From: Bacilli bacterium
GTDB lineage: Bacteria; Bacillota; Bacilli; RF39; UBA660
Assembly: GCA_017525855.1 (NCBI GenBank)
Contig: JAFXSE010000005.1
Span: 25,916-89,915 of the forward strand
Reading direction: 5' to 3'
Length of the DNA stretch: 64,000 nt
The notes below the pieces were generated by a model, which saw only the letters and a list, made by a program, of their open reading frames with translations, searched no databases and had not been told where the DNA came from. Position 1 is the first letter of the stretch, and every line of letters starts with the position of its first letter. Positions 1 to 8,952 of the stretch are shown here, one piece after another. Both the position numbers and the translations under genes were made by a program.

Positions 1-1103
1 CTCCTGCTTTTGATCAGACTTATATACCTGATAGGGAGATTTATGAAAATATCGCTAATATAGTAGAGGATATTTTTAATGATTATGTAGTTAAACAAAA
101 TCAGATTCAGCCATATTTTACGAGATATTGTGATGGGAGAAAAACGACATGTGATGGTCTTTCTCAATGGGGGACTGTTACATTGGCCAATCAAGGAAAA
201 ACTCCTCTTGAAATATTAAGATATTATTATGGTAGTGATATTCAAATTAGGTTTGATGCTCCTGTTGGTGATAATATATCAGGCTATCCTGGATATGTTA
301 ATAGACTTGGAAGTGTTGGTAATCCAGTTAGAGCTATTCAAAGAGATTTAGAAAGAATTAGAATCAATTATCCTGCAATTCCTAAAATAGAAGATAATTA
401 TTCAGGCGTTTTTAATAAAGAAACGGAGGATGCTGTAAAAAAGTTTCAGGAAATTTTTGCTTTACCTGTAACAGGTATGGTTGATAAAGCTACTTGGTAT
501 AAGATAAAGTATGTTTATACTAGTGTAAAAAAATTATCTGATTTGTATTCTGAAGGTATTACTCCTCAGGAAGCTAATTTTTTATATAAGGATGAATTAA
601 AGTATGGTGATACTGGGATAGAAATGGAATATGTTCATTACTATTTAGATGCTATATCTTTTGTAGATCCAGATATTCCTCATTTAAAAACTAATTCAGT
701 TTTTAATGATAATACTAAAACTATGGTAATGGCTTTTCAAAAGAAGTATGGACTTCCTGTTACCGGAATAATTACTTATGCTGATTGGAAAATTCTTCAA
801 GAAGTATATAATAAATTATTAAAATCTTTTCCTAGTGAATATGCAACGTATGTAAATGAATTATACCCTGATTATTTTTTAACGCGAGGTATGAGTGGAG
901 ATGATGTTAGAAGGCTTCAAAGATTTCTTTTAAAAATATGTCAATATGATAAGTCTATTCCTGGGGTTAGGGTCAATGGAATATTTGATGAATTAACGGA
1001 AAAATCTATAAAGAAAATACAGACTGATAATAATCTTGATGTGACTGGATTAGTTGGACCATTTTCATGGAGAAAAATAGTGGAACTTTCTAAGAGAACT
1101 TAA
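1..1103 (+). CDS. SpoIID-type / peptidoglycan-binding repeat protein, 5' end missing
   Basis: The frame is open from base 3, so the gene begins before the window and 366 residues are visible. The first part ends in a SpoIID/LytB-like tail (DGLSQWGTVTLANQGKTPLE, then ILRYYYG), the region that in this family follows the catalytic core. Three PG_binding_1-type repeats follow, at about bases 300-510, 600-800 and 880-1080, each ending in LPVTG or DVTG plus a short Trp-containing tail. Clostridial proteins with the same order of domains are known as peptidoglycan-binding proteins, probably of the spore or cell wall. The role in spore cortex or coat is inference. A TTG inside the frame at 183 could be mistaken for a start, but homology continues upstream of it. 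Confidence 0.8.
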   Translation, partial: PAFDQTYIPDREIYENIANIVEDIFNDYVVKQNQIQPYFTRYCDGRKTTCDGLSQWGTVTLANQGKTPLEILRYYYGSDIQIRFDAPVGDNISGYPGYVNRLGSVGNPVRAIQRDLERIRINYPAIPKIEDNYSGVFNKETEDAVKKFQEIFALPVTGMVDKATWYKIKYVYTSVKKLSDLYSEGITPQEANFLYKDELKYGDTGIEMEYVHYYLDAISFVDPDIPHLKTNSVFNDNTKTMVMAFQKKYGLPVTGIITYADWKILQEVYNKLLKSFPSEYATYVNELYPDYFLTRGMSGDDVRRLQRFLLKICQYDKSIPGVRVNGIFDELTEKSIKKIQTDNNLDVTGLVGPFSWRKIVELSKRT

Positions 1104-1183
1104 ACTGTTCTTTTTTTTTCGAAAATTATATTTTATCATCTTGATTATTTGTGGTAATATATATGTAGAATAGGAGAGTTGTT

Positions 1184-1924
1184 ATGAACAATAATAGTCT
1201 AAATACAAATACATCTATTGATGAAAATAGTGTTTTAAGATTAAATAAGAAAGTCAAAAAATGGCCTTTTGTATTACTAATGTTTTTATTTTTATCAGTT
1301 ATAGGTTTTGGAGTGTTTTTGTTAATACAATCTGTAAATAAATATAATAATTATACAGTGGTGGGTGCTGATTTAAAGGATACAAAAAAGATTTTTGAGG
1401 CTGGAAGACCATATTATGTTGGTACTTATGAGTATATTGTAGATGGTAAAAAATATTATTATGATTATCCAAAAAAGTTTGAAGTCAATGTTGATAATGT
1501 TATACAAATTAGATATAATCCTAAAAATCCTAATGAATTATACAAATCTAGTGAATTTGTTATATGTATAATTGTAATATCTGTTGGTGCTATCCTATTT
1601 TTTATTACAATTGGTATACTTATTTCTGTTACTAGTAAGGGTGCGGAAAAAATAGTAAATGTAGTAGTTGAAGATGTTTTAACTTGTGTTGGTGGTAGAA
1701 AAATATATATGAGGACAGTTAATGAAAATGGTGGAGTGTTATCACCAGAGTTGACTGAATATTTTTGCTATTTTACTAATCAATTACAATATTTTCCGAT
1801 AGGTAAAAGAATTAAATTTAATGCATTTAAGTATGGTGAGGCATTATCTACTGAAAGATATAAAGATAAAATAGCATTCTCTGTGAATGAATTTAAAATT
1901 ACTGATTTTATATTTTATAAGTAA
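1184..1924 (+). CDS. DUF3592-like membrane protein
   Basis: This 246-residue protein has a hydrophobic helix at about residues 28-50 and a second at about 125-148. Between them is an extracytoplasmic segment with YIVDGKKYYYDYP and VIQIRYNPKNPNELYKS, the pattern of DUF3592 proteins (a tyrosine-rich strand, then RYNPxNP). The C-terminal 100 residues are soluble and mixed alpha/beta. No function is established for the family. The ATG follows AGGAGAG at a normal distance. The stop codon lies just before the ribosome binding site of the next gene, so the two are probably co-transcribed. The DUF3592 link rests on the local motif only. Confidence 0.6.
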   Translation: MNNNSLNTNTSIDENSVLRLNKKVKKWPFVLLMFLFLSVIGFGVFLLIQSVNKYNNYTVVGADLKDTKKIFEAGRPYYVGTYEYIVDGKKYYYDYPKKFEVNVDNVIQIRYNPKNPNELYKSSEFVICIIVISVGAILFFITIGILISVTSKGAEKIVNVVVEDVLTCVGGRKIYMRTVNENGGVLSPELTEYFCYFTNQLQYFPIGKRIKFNAFKYGEALSTERYKDKIAFSVNEFKITDFIFYK

Positions 1925-1941
1925 TGTTGTTGGAGGTATAT

Positions 1942-3075
1942 ATGGCTCAAAAAAAAGTGTTAAAAATGAAACCTAAAACTAAGTTGATAGTAAGAATAAT
2001 AATGGTTGTTTTAATTTTGTTAATTGTAGTTTTTGGATATTATTATCACGTAATAAATAAACTAGAGAAGGTTGGATATAGTCGTATTGCTAGTAACAAT
2101 ATATTAAAGAATTTTAAACTTGAATATGCTTTAAATAATCCAAATAATAAAACTTTAAACAGGGCTTTTGAAAGTTCTGATTATAAAGAAAAGTATTTAG
2201 ATTATTATAAGCAAATTAAATATCAAGATCATGATAATTTAATTAAAAATATTAATAGTCTTATAGAAAAGAAATATAGTGCTAGAGATATATCTATTAT
2301 ATTGAGTCATGGAAGTGATAAGAGTGTTACTGAATTTAGTAAAAGAGAAAAGGTTAAGTATTTAGAAGAGTTTTATAGTTATGATTTTGCTAAACTAGAT
2401 AATTATGATAGGTATGTTAAATATATGAATGATGAGGGGGATGATGAGGAAACTACTATTATTTTAGTTAATCTTGACTTAGATAAAAAGGATTACGAAG
2501 ATCCTGTAAAAGTTACTGATAAAACTAAAACAGTTTTAGCAAATAAACATCATTATCTTGGAAAAGATTATATTCCTAATAATTTAATTAGTGTTCCTGA
2601 AAAATATACAATAGATGGAGATCTTTCTACTAAAGGTACTAAAGAAGCAGTAGATGCTGCAATTACAATGATTAAGGCAGCTGAGAAGGATGGATTAAAA
2701 CTTTTTGTTAATTCTGGATATCGAAGTTATGATGATCAAAAGGAAGTATATAATACGTATTTATCATTATACGGACAAAGTTATGTAGATAAATATGTGG
2801 TGAATCCTGGATATTCTGAACATCAAACTGGATATGCTTTTGATTTTGCTAGTGGTACTAGTAACATATTTAGAAATTCAAAAGAGTATGATTGGATGAT
2901 AAAAAATAGTTATAAGTATGGATTTTGTTATCGTTATTTGAAGAGCAAGGAGAGTATTACTGGGATTAGAAATGAGGCTTGGCATTTTAGATATGTTGGA
3001 AAAGAAATAGCTAAGGTCATGGATAAGGAAGAATTAAGTTTTGAAGAGTATTATGCAATTTACATTGATAAATAG
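1942..3075 (+). CDS. VanY-family D-alanyl-D-alanine carboxypeptidase
   Basis: A 377-residue membrane-anchored zinc peptidase that trims the terminal D-Ala from peptidoglycan stems outside the membrane. One transmembrane helix lies at about residues 15-36. The C-terminal domain carries the VanY/DacB zinc motifs: SGYRSYDDQ, SEHQTGYAFDF (the SxHxxGxAxD site giving the His and Asp ligands) and EAWHFRYVG (ExWH, the catalytic Glu and third ligand). The start at 1942 is chosen because GGAGG lies 6 bases upstream; an ATG at 1924 overlaps the previous stop and lacks a site. The region between helix and catalytic domain (about 180 residues) is helical and family-specific. Confidence 0.9.
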   Translation: MAQKKVLKMKPKTKLIVRIIMVVLILLIVVFGYYYHVINKLEKVGYSRIASNNILKNFKLEYALNNPNNKTLNRAFESSDYKEKYLDYYKQIKYQDHDNLIKNINSLIEKKYSARDISIILSHGSDKSVTEFSKREKVKYLEEFYSYDFAKLDNYDRYVKYMNDEGDDEETTIILVNLDLDKKDYEDPVKVTDKTKTVLANKHHYLGKDYIPNNLISVPEKYTIDGDLSTKGTKEAVDAAITMIKAAEKDGLKLFVNSGYRSYDDQKEVYNTYLSLYGQSYVDKYVVNPGYSEHQTGYAFDFASGTSNIFRNSKEYDWMIKNSYKYGFCYRYLKSKESITGIRNEAWHFRYVGKEIAKVMDKEELSFEEYYAIYIDK

Positions 3076-3146
3076 TTTTTGTTGATAAAAAAATATGTTA
3101 TAATAAAAAAGTAAGAATAATAAAAGAATAGATGGGAGGTAGTTAT

Positions 3147-5570
3147 ATGTATCCATTAGGTGAACAGTTTTCTGTAGATGTTAGAAAAGCAAAGTCTGAT
3201 CCAAAGGTATGTACTATGGGTAAAAAATTTCGTATTTCTGTAATTACTGAAAGAGTTGTAAGACTTGAATATAATCCTAATGGTATATTTGTTGATCAGC
3301 CTAGTCAATTGGTGCAGAATAGAAATTTAGGTGTACCTGTGTTTACTTTAAGACAGGATGCTACAATGATACAAATAACTACTAAGTATTTTGAACTTAC
3401 TTATCTTAAAGAACAACCATTTGAAGGAAGCAGTATTAATCCATCTAAAAACTTAAAGATAACTTTATTAAGTAATATTGATAAAGATAGACAAAGAGAT
3501 TGGTATTATAAACATCCTGAAGTTAGAAATATGAATGGAAATATTTCTGCGTTTGATGTTCCTTTAAATAATGTATTACAAAGAGGATTATACTCTATTG
3601 AAGGTTTTTCTTCTTTTGATGATAGTAATACTAAATTGTTAAATGCTGATGGTACACTTTTGGATAGACCAGCTGGTTCTTTAGATATTTATGTATTTAT
3701 GTATGATAAAGATTTTAAGGAAGCACTTATTGATTATTTTAAATTAACAGGTTTTCCAGAATTATTACCTAGATATGCTTTAGGTAATTGGTGGAGTAGA
3801 AATATTTCGTATAATAATGAAAGCATTAGTGATCTTTTACATAATTTTGAAAAGAAGAGAATACCTCTTTCTATTTTGGTTTTAGATCATGATTGGCATA
3901 ATAGGGAATATAATTCTAAAAATGATTTAAAAACTGGCTTTACTTTTAATAGTAATTATTTTCCAGCTCCAGATAAGCTATTGTTAAAATTACATAATAA
4001 AAATATTAGAGTTGGATTAGCAACTGATCCTGGTGAAGGTTTTTATCCTTATGATACTTTTTATAGTAAAGCTGCTGAGTATTTAAACATAAATGATAAT
4101 TCTATTATTAATTTTGATCCATTAAATCCTAAAATATTAGATATTTATTTTAAAGTATTTCTTCATCCTTTAGAAGGTTTGGGTGTTGATTTCTTTTGGA
4201 ATGATTATAAGTCTTCAAATATTACTAATATGTGGGCTATGACTAATTATATGTATCATGATTCTGATAGGAATTCTAATAAAAGGGGACTTGTTTTGTC
4301 TCGAGGTTCTATAATTGCTCCACATCGTTATCCTGTAATTTATGGTGGACCTACTGAAATTACATGGGAAGATTTGGCAAAGCAAGTATTTACTTATATA
4401 AATGCTTGTAATATGGGAATATCTTGGTTAAGCTTAGATGTTGGTGGTACACATGGTGGTATTGAAGAAAGTGAATTATATATTAGACAAGTCCAGTTAG
4501 GATGTTTTTCTCCAATATTACGTTTTCATGCTGAAAGGGGTCCTTATTATAAGAAAGAACCATGGGTTTGGGAAGCAAAAACTACTAATATAGTTGCTGA
4601 TTACTTGAGGCTTCGTCATAGAATTATTCCTTATTTATATACTGAGGCATATAATTACTCTAAAGTCGGTATTCCGATAATACAACCATTTTATTATAAT
4701 TATCCTTGGTGTTATGATGATGAACTTTATAAAAATCAGTTCTATTTTGGTTCTCAATTATTGGTTTGTCCTATATTAACTAAAAAGGATTCAGTAATGA
4801 ATCGTACTATTCATAGATTCTATATGCCTGATGGTATTTGGTATGACTTTTTTACTGGTAAGAAATTTCCTGGAGGAAAAAAATATGTTTCTTTCTTTAG
4901 AGAAGAGGATTATCCTGTTTTTGCAACAGCTGGTGGCATTATTCCTCTTTCTAATAAAAGTGATATGAATAACGTTGGATTAGCAACGGAGATGGAGATA
5001 CATATTTTTCCAGGTGTTAGTAACATGTATACTTTGTATGAAGATGATGGAATAACTTCTCTTTATAAGGAAGGATATTATTTAAAGACTTCGATTGATT
5101 ATAATTATTTGAGAAGTAATTATACTGTCATTATTAGAGCTATTGAAGGTAAAAGTGGTATTGCACCTGAAAGAAGAGATTACAAATTGGTATTTAGAAA
5201 TACTAAACAAGCTGATAGTGTTAAAGTTATGTTTAATGATCAGGAAGTAACAGGTGAATATTATATAGATGGAAATGATTTTATTGTTCATTTAAAAGGT
5301 ATTCCTACTGTTGGACAATTAACTGTAAACTGTCGTGGTAAAGATATTGAAATTGATGCTGTACGTGTTATTAATGATGATGTAGACAGTATTTTAATGG
5401 ACTTACAAATCAATACTTATTTAAAAGAAGATATTGCTAGCATAATTTTTGATAGTAATACTACTATTCAAAAGAAAAGAATTGCTATTAGGAGATTAAA
5501 AAGGAAGGGTTTAAGTAAGGAACATATTAAATTATTCTTAAAACTTCTTGAATATATTTCAGAAGTTTAG
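3147..5570 (+). CDS. Glycoside hydrolase family 31 (alpha-glucosidase-like)
   Basis: A cytoplasmic GH31-type protein of 807 residues with no signal peptide. The order is an N-terminal beta-sandwich, a TIM barrel (LGNWWSRN, ILVLDHDWH, DFFWNDYK with the likely nucleophile Asp), the proximal C domain, and an extra helical tail of about 60 residues rich in Lys and Ile. GH31 enzymes usually carry the acid/base Asp in a G-D-[NT] motif after HRYP. Here the equivalent stretch reads HRYPVIYGGPTEITWEDL, with Pro in that position and Glu two residues later. An alpha-glucosidic substrate is plausible, but activity and specificity are uncertain. The start at 3147 is set by GGGAGGT 6 bases upstream. It is a single-gene unit. 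Confidence 0.85.
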   Translation: MYPLGEQFSVDVRKAKSDPKVCTMGKKFRISVITERVVRLEYNPNGIFVDQPSQLVQNRNLGVPVFTLRQDATMIQITTKYFELTYLKEQPFEGSSINPSKNLKITLLSNIDKDRQRDWYYKHPEVRNMNGNISAFDVPLNNVLQRGLYSIEGFSSFDDSNTKLLNADGTLLDRPAGSLDIYVFMYDKDFKEALIDYFKLTGFPELLPRYALGNWWSRNISYNNESISDLLHNFEKKRIPLSILVLDHDWHNREYNSKNDLKTGFTFNSNYFPAPDKLLLKLHNKNIRVGLATDPGEGFYPYDTFYSKAAEYLNINDNSIINFDPLNPKILDIYFKVFLHPLEGLGVDFFWNDYKSSNITNMWAMTNYMYHDSDRNSNKRGLVLSRGSIIAPHRYPVIYGGPTEITWEDLAKQVFTYINACNMGISWLSLDVGGTHGGIEESELYIRQVQLGCFSPILRFHAERGPYYKKEPWVWEAKTTNIVADYLRLRHRIIPYLYTEAYNYSKVGIPIIQPFYYNYPWCYDDELYKNQFYFGSQLLVCPILTKKDSVMNRTIHRFYMPDGIWYDFFTGKKFPGGKKYVSFFREEDYPVFATAGGIIPLSNKSDMNNVGLATEMEIHIFPGVSNMYTLYEDDGITSLYKEGYYLKTSIDYNYLRSNYTVIIRAIEGKSGIAPERRDYKLVFRNTKQADSVKVMFNDQEVTGEYYIDGNDFIVHLKGIPTVGQLTVNCRGKDIEIDAVRVINDDVDSILMDLQINTYLKEDIASIIFDSNTTIQKKRIAIRRLKRKGLSKEHIKLFLKLLEYISEV

Positions 5571-5614
5571 TATACTATGTTTAACTCATTTGAAATATTG
5601 GTAGTAGTAGTAAT

Positions 5615-5793
5615 AAATGTTTCTTTTTAAGAGAATTTGTGGTTGGTGCGAACAAATAAAGAAATTTTATGAACTTGACTATCTTATAGTATATCGGGTA
5701 AGATCGTTAAATCTATTAAGTTGCGCTTTGTGCGAATTAAGGTGGTACCGCGATTAAAATCGTCCTTATGTATTAAGGATGATTTTTATTTTT
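5615..5793 (+). promoter_or_regulatory. T-box leader of the leuS operon
   Basis: A tRNA-sensing leader. The distal stem I loop (GGTTGGTGCGAA near 5641) is followed by GAACTTGA at 5671-5678. Aligned with the tyrS T-box in this window (GAAG-UAC-A), the specifier is UUG, a Leu codon. The T-box core AAGGTGGTACCGCG is at 5739-5752. The terminator hairpin (AAAATCGTCCTTA ... TTAAGGATGATTTT, then T-rich) spans 5757-5793. Uncharged tRNA-Leu should stabilise the antiterminator and switch on the downstream small membrane gene and leuS. Confidence 0.95.
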
Positions 5794-5804
5794 GGAGGAT
5801 TATT

Positions 5805-6230
5805 ATGAAAATAAAACTTATACAAAATTCGATTTTATTTATTTTAACTTTTATAATAGTTTTCATTATTTATGAATTTATATTTGCAAGAGATTATAAG
5901 GATCAAATAAAATTGAAATTAAATAAAAAAAATAGTATTAATAAAAACAGAAAAAAACCAGTTGAAGTTCGACTGTTAGAATCATATTATAAGGTTGATA
6001 TATCAAAACTAAGTTATTCTGCTTTACTTAATAGAATTGCAGTTGTATCTAGTTTAGATATTTCTTTTATAGTTACAGTTGCTTGTATTTCGAATAGAGG
6101 TTATATTCAAATTTTAATTGCAGCTGTACTAATTGTACCTGTTATTTATATTAGTTATTTACTTTTATCAATAGTTTTGAAAAAGAAAATAGAAAGAAGA
6201 AAAAAGAAAGGAAATGATAAGAATGAGTGA
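5805..6230 (+). CDS. Small membrane protein between the T-box and leuS
   Basis: A 141-residue protein I do not recognise. It has an N-terminal helix (about residues 6-26), a basic linker rich in Lys and Asn, and two further helices near residues 85-105 and 108-130, ending in a strongly basic tail ([11 protein letters not shown]). The start ATG at 5805 follows TTTGGAGGAT. A longer reading from TTG at 5721 would begin inside the T-box core and is rejected. Its TGA stop overlaps the leuS start region by 8 bases, so the two are translated together and both are under leucine T-box control. Any function in leucine metabolism would be inference from position alone. Confidence 0.75.
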   Translation: MKIKLIQNSILFILTFIIVFIIYEFIFARDYKDQIKLKLNKKNSINKNRKKPVEVRLLESYYKVDISKLSYSALLNRIAVVSSLDISFIVTVACISNRGYIQILIAAVLIVPVIYISYLLLSIVLKKKIERRKKKGNDKNE

Positions 6231-8622
6231 TTATACAAATATTGAAAAGAAGTGGCAAGATTATTGGGATGAGAATGAAACATTTAAAACAGATATAAAA
6301 GATTTTTCTAAACCTAAGTATTATGCTTTAGATATGTTTCCATATCCATCTGGACAAGGTCTTCATGTTGGCCATCCTGAGGGTTATACCGCAACTGATA
6401 TTATGGCTAGAATGAAGAGAATGCAAGGATTTAATGTTTTACATCCTATGGGATGGGATGCTTTTGGTTTACCTGCAGAACAATATGCTGTTTTAACGGG
6501 TAATCATCCAAGTACTTTTACAGAAAAAAATATTCAAACTTTTAAGACACAGTTGAAGATGCTTGGCTTTTCATATGATTGGAGTCGTGAAATATCTACT
6601 GCTGATCCTAGTTATTACAAATGGACACAATGGATATTTAAGCAACTATATAATGATGGACTTGCTACTCATGTAGACATGCCTGTTAATTGGTGTGAAG
6701 AGTTAGGAACAGTATTATCCAATGATGAAGTAATTGATGGTAAGAGTGAAAGAGGAGGATTCCCTGTTGTTAGAAAGAATATGAAACAGTGGGTCATGAA
6801 AATAACTAAATATGCTGATAGATTAATTGATGGATTGGATGAGGTTGATTGGCCTGAGTCTACAAAGGAAATAGAGAAAAACTGGATTGGTCGTAGTTAT
6901 GGTGCTGAAGTAGAGTTTAAGGTTAGTGATACTGATTATAGTTTTATAGTATTTACTACTAGGTGTGATACTTTATTTGGTGCTACTTATTGTGTGCTTT
7001 CTCCTGAACATGAACTTGTTGATCTAATTACTACAGATGATTGTAGGGCTGCTGTTAATGAATATAAGGAAGTATGTAGTCATAAAAGTGAACTTGAAAG
7101 AACAGAATTAAGTAAAGAAAAAACAGGTGTATTTACAGGAAGTTATGCAGTAAACCCTGTAAATGGTAAAAAAATTCCTATTTGGATTGCTGATTATGTT
7201 TTGTCTACTTATGGAACGGGTGCTATTATGGCAGTACCTGCCCATGATGAAAGAGATTTTGAATTTGCTAAGAAGTTTGGTTTAGAGATAATCAAAGTAT
7301 TAGATGATGGTAGTGGAACAGATGTTAGAGAACAAGCAATGGTCGAAGATGGTACACATGTTAATTCAGAATGGTTAGACGGGTTAAATAAAGAAGATGC
7401 CATCAATAAGATGATTGAATGGCTAGAGGAAAATAAGTGTGGTAAGAAGAGAGTTAATTATCGTTTAAGAGATTGGATTTTTGCAAGACAGCGTTACTGG
7501 GGTGAGCCAGTACCTATAATTCATATGGAAGATGGTAGTGTAGAGGTTGTTAAGGATGAAGATTTACCACTTGTTTTGCCGGAGATGAAGGATTATAAAG
7601 CACATGGAGGAATGGCTCCGCTTGATAATGCTGTTGAATGGAAAAACGTTGTTATAAATGGTAAAAAGGGTGTTAGAGAGACTTCTACTATGCCTGGTGC
7701 AGCTGGATCTTCTTGGTATTTCTTAAGATATATAGATCCTCATAATGATCAAGAATTTGCATCAAAAGAGTTACTTGAACATTGGTTACCAGTTGATTTA
7801 TATTTGGGTGGTCCTGAACATGCGGTTGGACATTTGTTATATTCTAGATTTTGGAATAATTATTTATATGATAAGGGACTTGTTCCAGTAAAAGAACCAT
7901 TTAAGAAATTAGTTCATCAAGGTATGATTTTAGGTACTAATGGTGAAAAAATGAGCAAGAGTAAAGGAAATGTTGTTAATCCAGATGAGATGGTCAAATT
8001 GTATGGTGCTGATAGTTTAAGATTATATGAAATGTTTATGGGACCTCTTTCTGCAGATAAGCCTTGGAATCCTAGTGGTATTGAAGGAAGTAAAAGATTT
8101 GTTGATAAAGTATATAGACGTTTTAATGAATTAAGTATAGTTGATAATAATATTAAGGAATTAGAAAAGATTTATCATGAAACAGTAAAAAAAGTTACTA
8201 ATGATTATGAACAGATGAGTTTTAATACTGCTATTAGTCAGATGATGATATTTATGAATTCATTAAATAATAGAGAAGAAATTTCTAGAGAATATGCTGA
8301 AGGATTTATTAAATTATTAAATCCAATTTGTCCACATATAACTGAAGAGATTTGGTCTGTTGTTTTAGGACATAATGAATCAATTGCTTATGAAGAATGG
8401 CCAAAATATGATGAGAAAAAGATTATAACAGAAGAAAAGGAAATTGCTGTTCAAGTTAATGGTAAAGTAAGAGCTACAATTAAAATTAATGTAAATGATA
8501 GTGATGATTCTATTAAAGAAAAAGCATTACAACAAGAGAATGTCATAAATCATACATCAGGAAAAGAAATAGTAAAAGTAATTGTAATAAAAGGAAAAAT
8601 AGTAAATATTGTTGTAAAATAA
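6223..8622 (+). CDS. leuS: Leucyl-tRNA synthetase
   Basis: A class Ia synthetase of 799 residues that charges tRNA-Leu. The HIGH motif is in [16 protein letters not shown] and the KMSKS motif in [10 protein letters not shown]. The CP1 editing domain lies between, with [13 protein letters not shown] (most homologues have Pro rather than this Cys) and the conserved Asp in [12 protein letters not shown]. The C-terminal anticodon-binding helices and a short beta tail complete a normal bacterial length. The start at 6223 gives the usual MSDYTN N-terminus, with GAAAGGA 9 bases before it; the ATG at 6214 sits on the site. It is controlled by the T-box at 5615-5793 and followed by an intrinsic terminator. 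Confidence 0.98.
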   Translation: MSDYTNIEKKWQDYWDENETFKTDIKDFSKPKYYALDMFPYPSGQGLHVGHPEGYTATDIMARMKRMQGFNVLHPMGWDAFGLPAEQYAVLTGNHPSTFTEKNIQTFKTQLKMLGFSYDWSREISTADPSYYKWTQWIFKQLYNDGLATHVDMPVNWCEELGTVLSNDEVIDGKSERGGFPVVRKNMKQWVMKITKYADRLIDGLDEVDWPESTKEIEKNWIGRSYGAEVEFKVSDTDYSFIVFTTRCDTLFGATYCVLSPEHELVDLITTDDCRAAVNEYKEVCSHKSELERTELSKEKTGVFTGSYAVNPVNGKKIPIWIADYVLSTYGTGAIMAVPAHDERDFEFAKKFGLEIIKVLDDGSGTDVREQAMVEDGTHVNSEWLDGLNKEDAINKMIEWLEENKCGKKRVNYRLRDWIFARQRYWGEPVPIIHMEDGSVEVVKDEDLPLVLPEMKDYKAHGGMAPLDNAVEWKNVVINGKKGVRETSTMPGAAGSSWYFLRYIDPHNDQEFASKELLEHWLPVDLYLGGPEHAVGHLLYSRFWNNYLYDKGLVPVKEPFKKLVHQGMILGTNGEKMSKSKGNVVNPDEMVKLYGADSLRLYEMFMGPLSADKPWNPSGIEGSKRFVDKVYRRFNELSIVDNNIKELEKIYHETVKKVTNDYEQMSFNTAISQMMIFMNSLNNREEISREYAEGFIKLLNPICPHITEEIWSVVLGHNESIAYEEWPKYDEKKIITEEKEIAVQVNGKVRATIKINVNDSDDSIKEKALQQENVINHTSGKEIVKVIVIKGKIVNIVVK

Positions 8623-8631
8623 TTTATACTT

Positions 8632-8664
8632 GGCTACATATTTTAAATATGTAGCCTTTTTTTA
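8632..8664 (+). terminator. Intrinsic terminator after leuS
   Basis: GGCTACATATT and its complement AATATGTAGCC form an 11-bp stem with a 3-base loop (8632-8656), followed directly by seven T residues. Confidence 0.95.
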
Positions 8665-8707
8665 CTTTTTTTAACAAATTTTGTGGATAAATTTATTTAT
8701 ACTAATT

Positions 8708-8890
8708 ATGGTGATAAAAGTGAAAGTAAAATTATTTGATCTAGAAGATGAAAAAGATTTAGAAGATAGTATAAATGATTTTTTAGGGGATATGGAGGGA
8801 GAGCTTTGGGATATAAAATATCAGGTTTCAACTTCTGTATCAGGTGAGGAACAAATTTATTGTTTTTCAGCTATGATTATATATCACTAG
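8708..8890 (+). CDS. Cse60-like sporulation protein
   Basis: A 60-residue soluble protein. The pattern KVKLFDLEDEKDLEDSINDF followed by a C-terminal QIYCFSAMIIYH closely matches what I know of Cse60, a small sigma-E-controlled sporulation protein of Bacillus with no known biochemical role. Two starts are possible: ATG at 8708, or GTG at 8720, which has GGTGAT four bases upstream and would give VKVKLFD. Length and both ends agree with the family. It stands alone after the leuS terminator and ahead of a SpoVB-type flippase gene, which also fits a sporulation setting. Confidence 0.8.
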   Translation: MVIKVKVKLFDLEDEKDLEDSINDFLGDMEGELWDIKYQVSTSVSGEEQIYCFSAMIIYH

Positions 8891-8952
8891 CATTTACCAA
8901 ATATTAGTTTTATGATATCATTTATATAGATGTAGTATAGGAAGTGACTTTT

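Noticed and set aside
5721..5804. Longer N-terminus for the membrane gene before leuS
   Set aside because: The TTG start falls within T-box and terminator sequence, whereas ATG at 5805 has a ribosome site.
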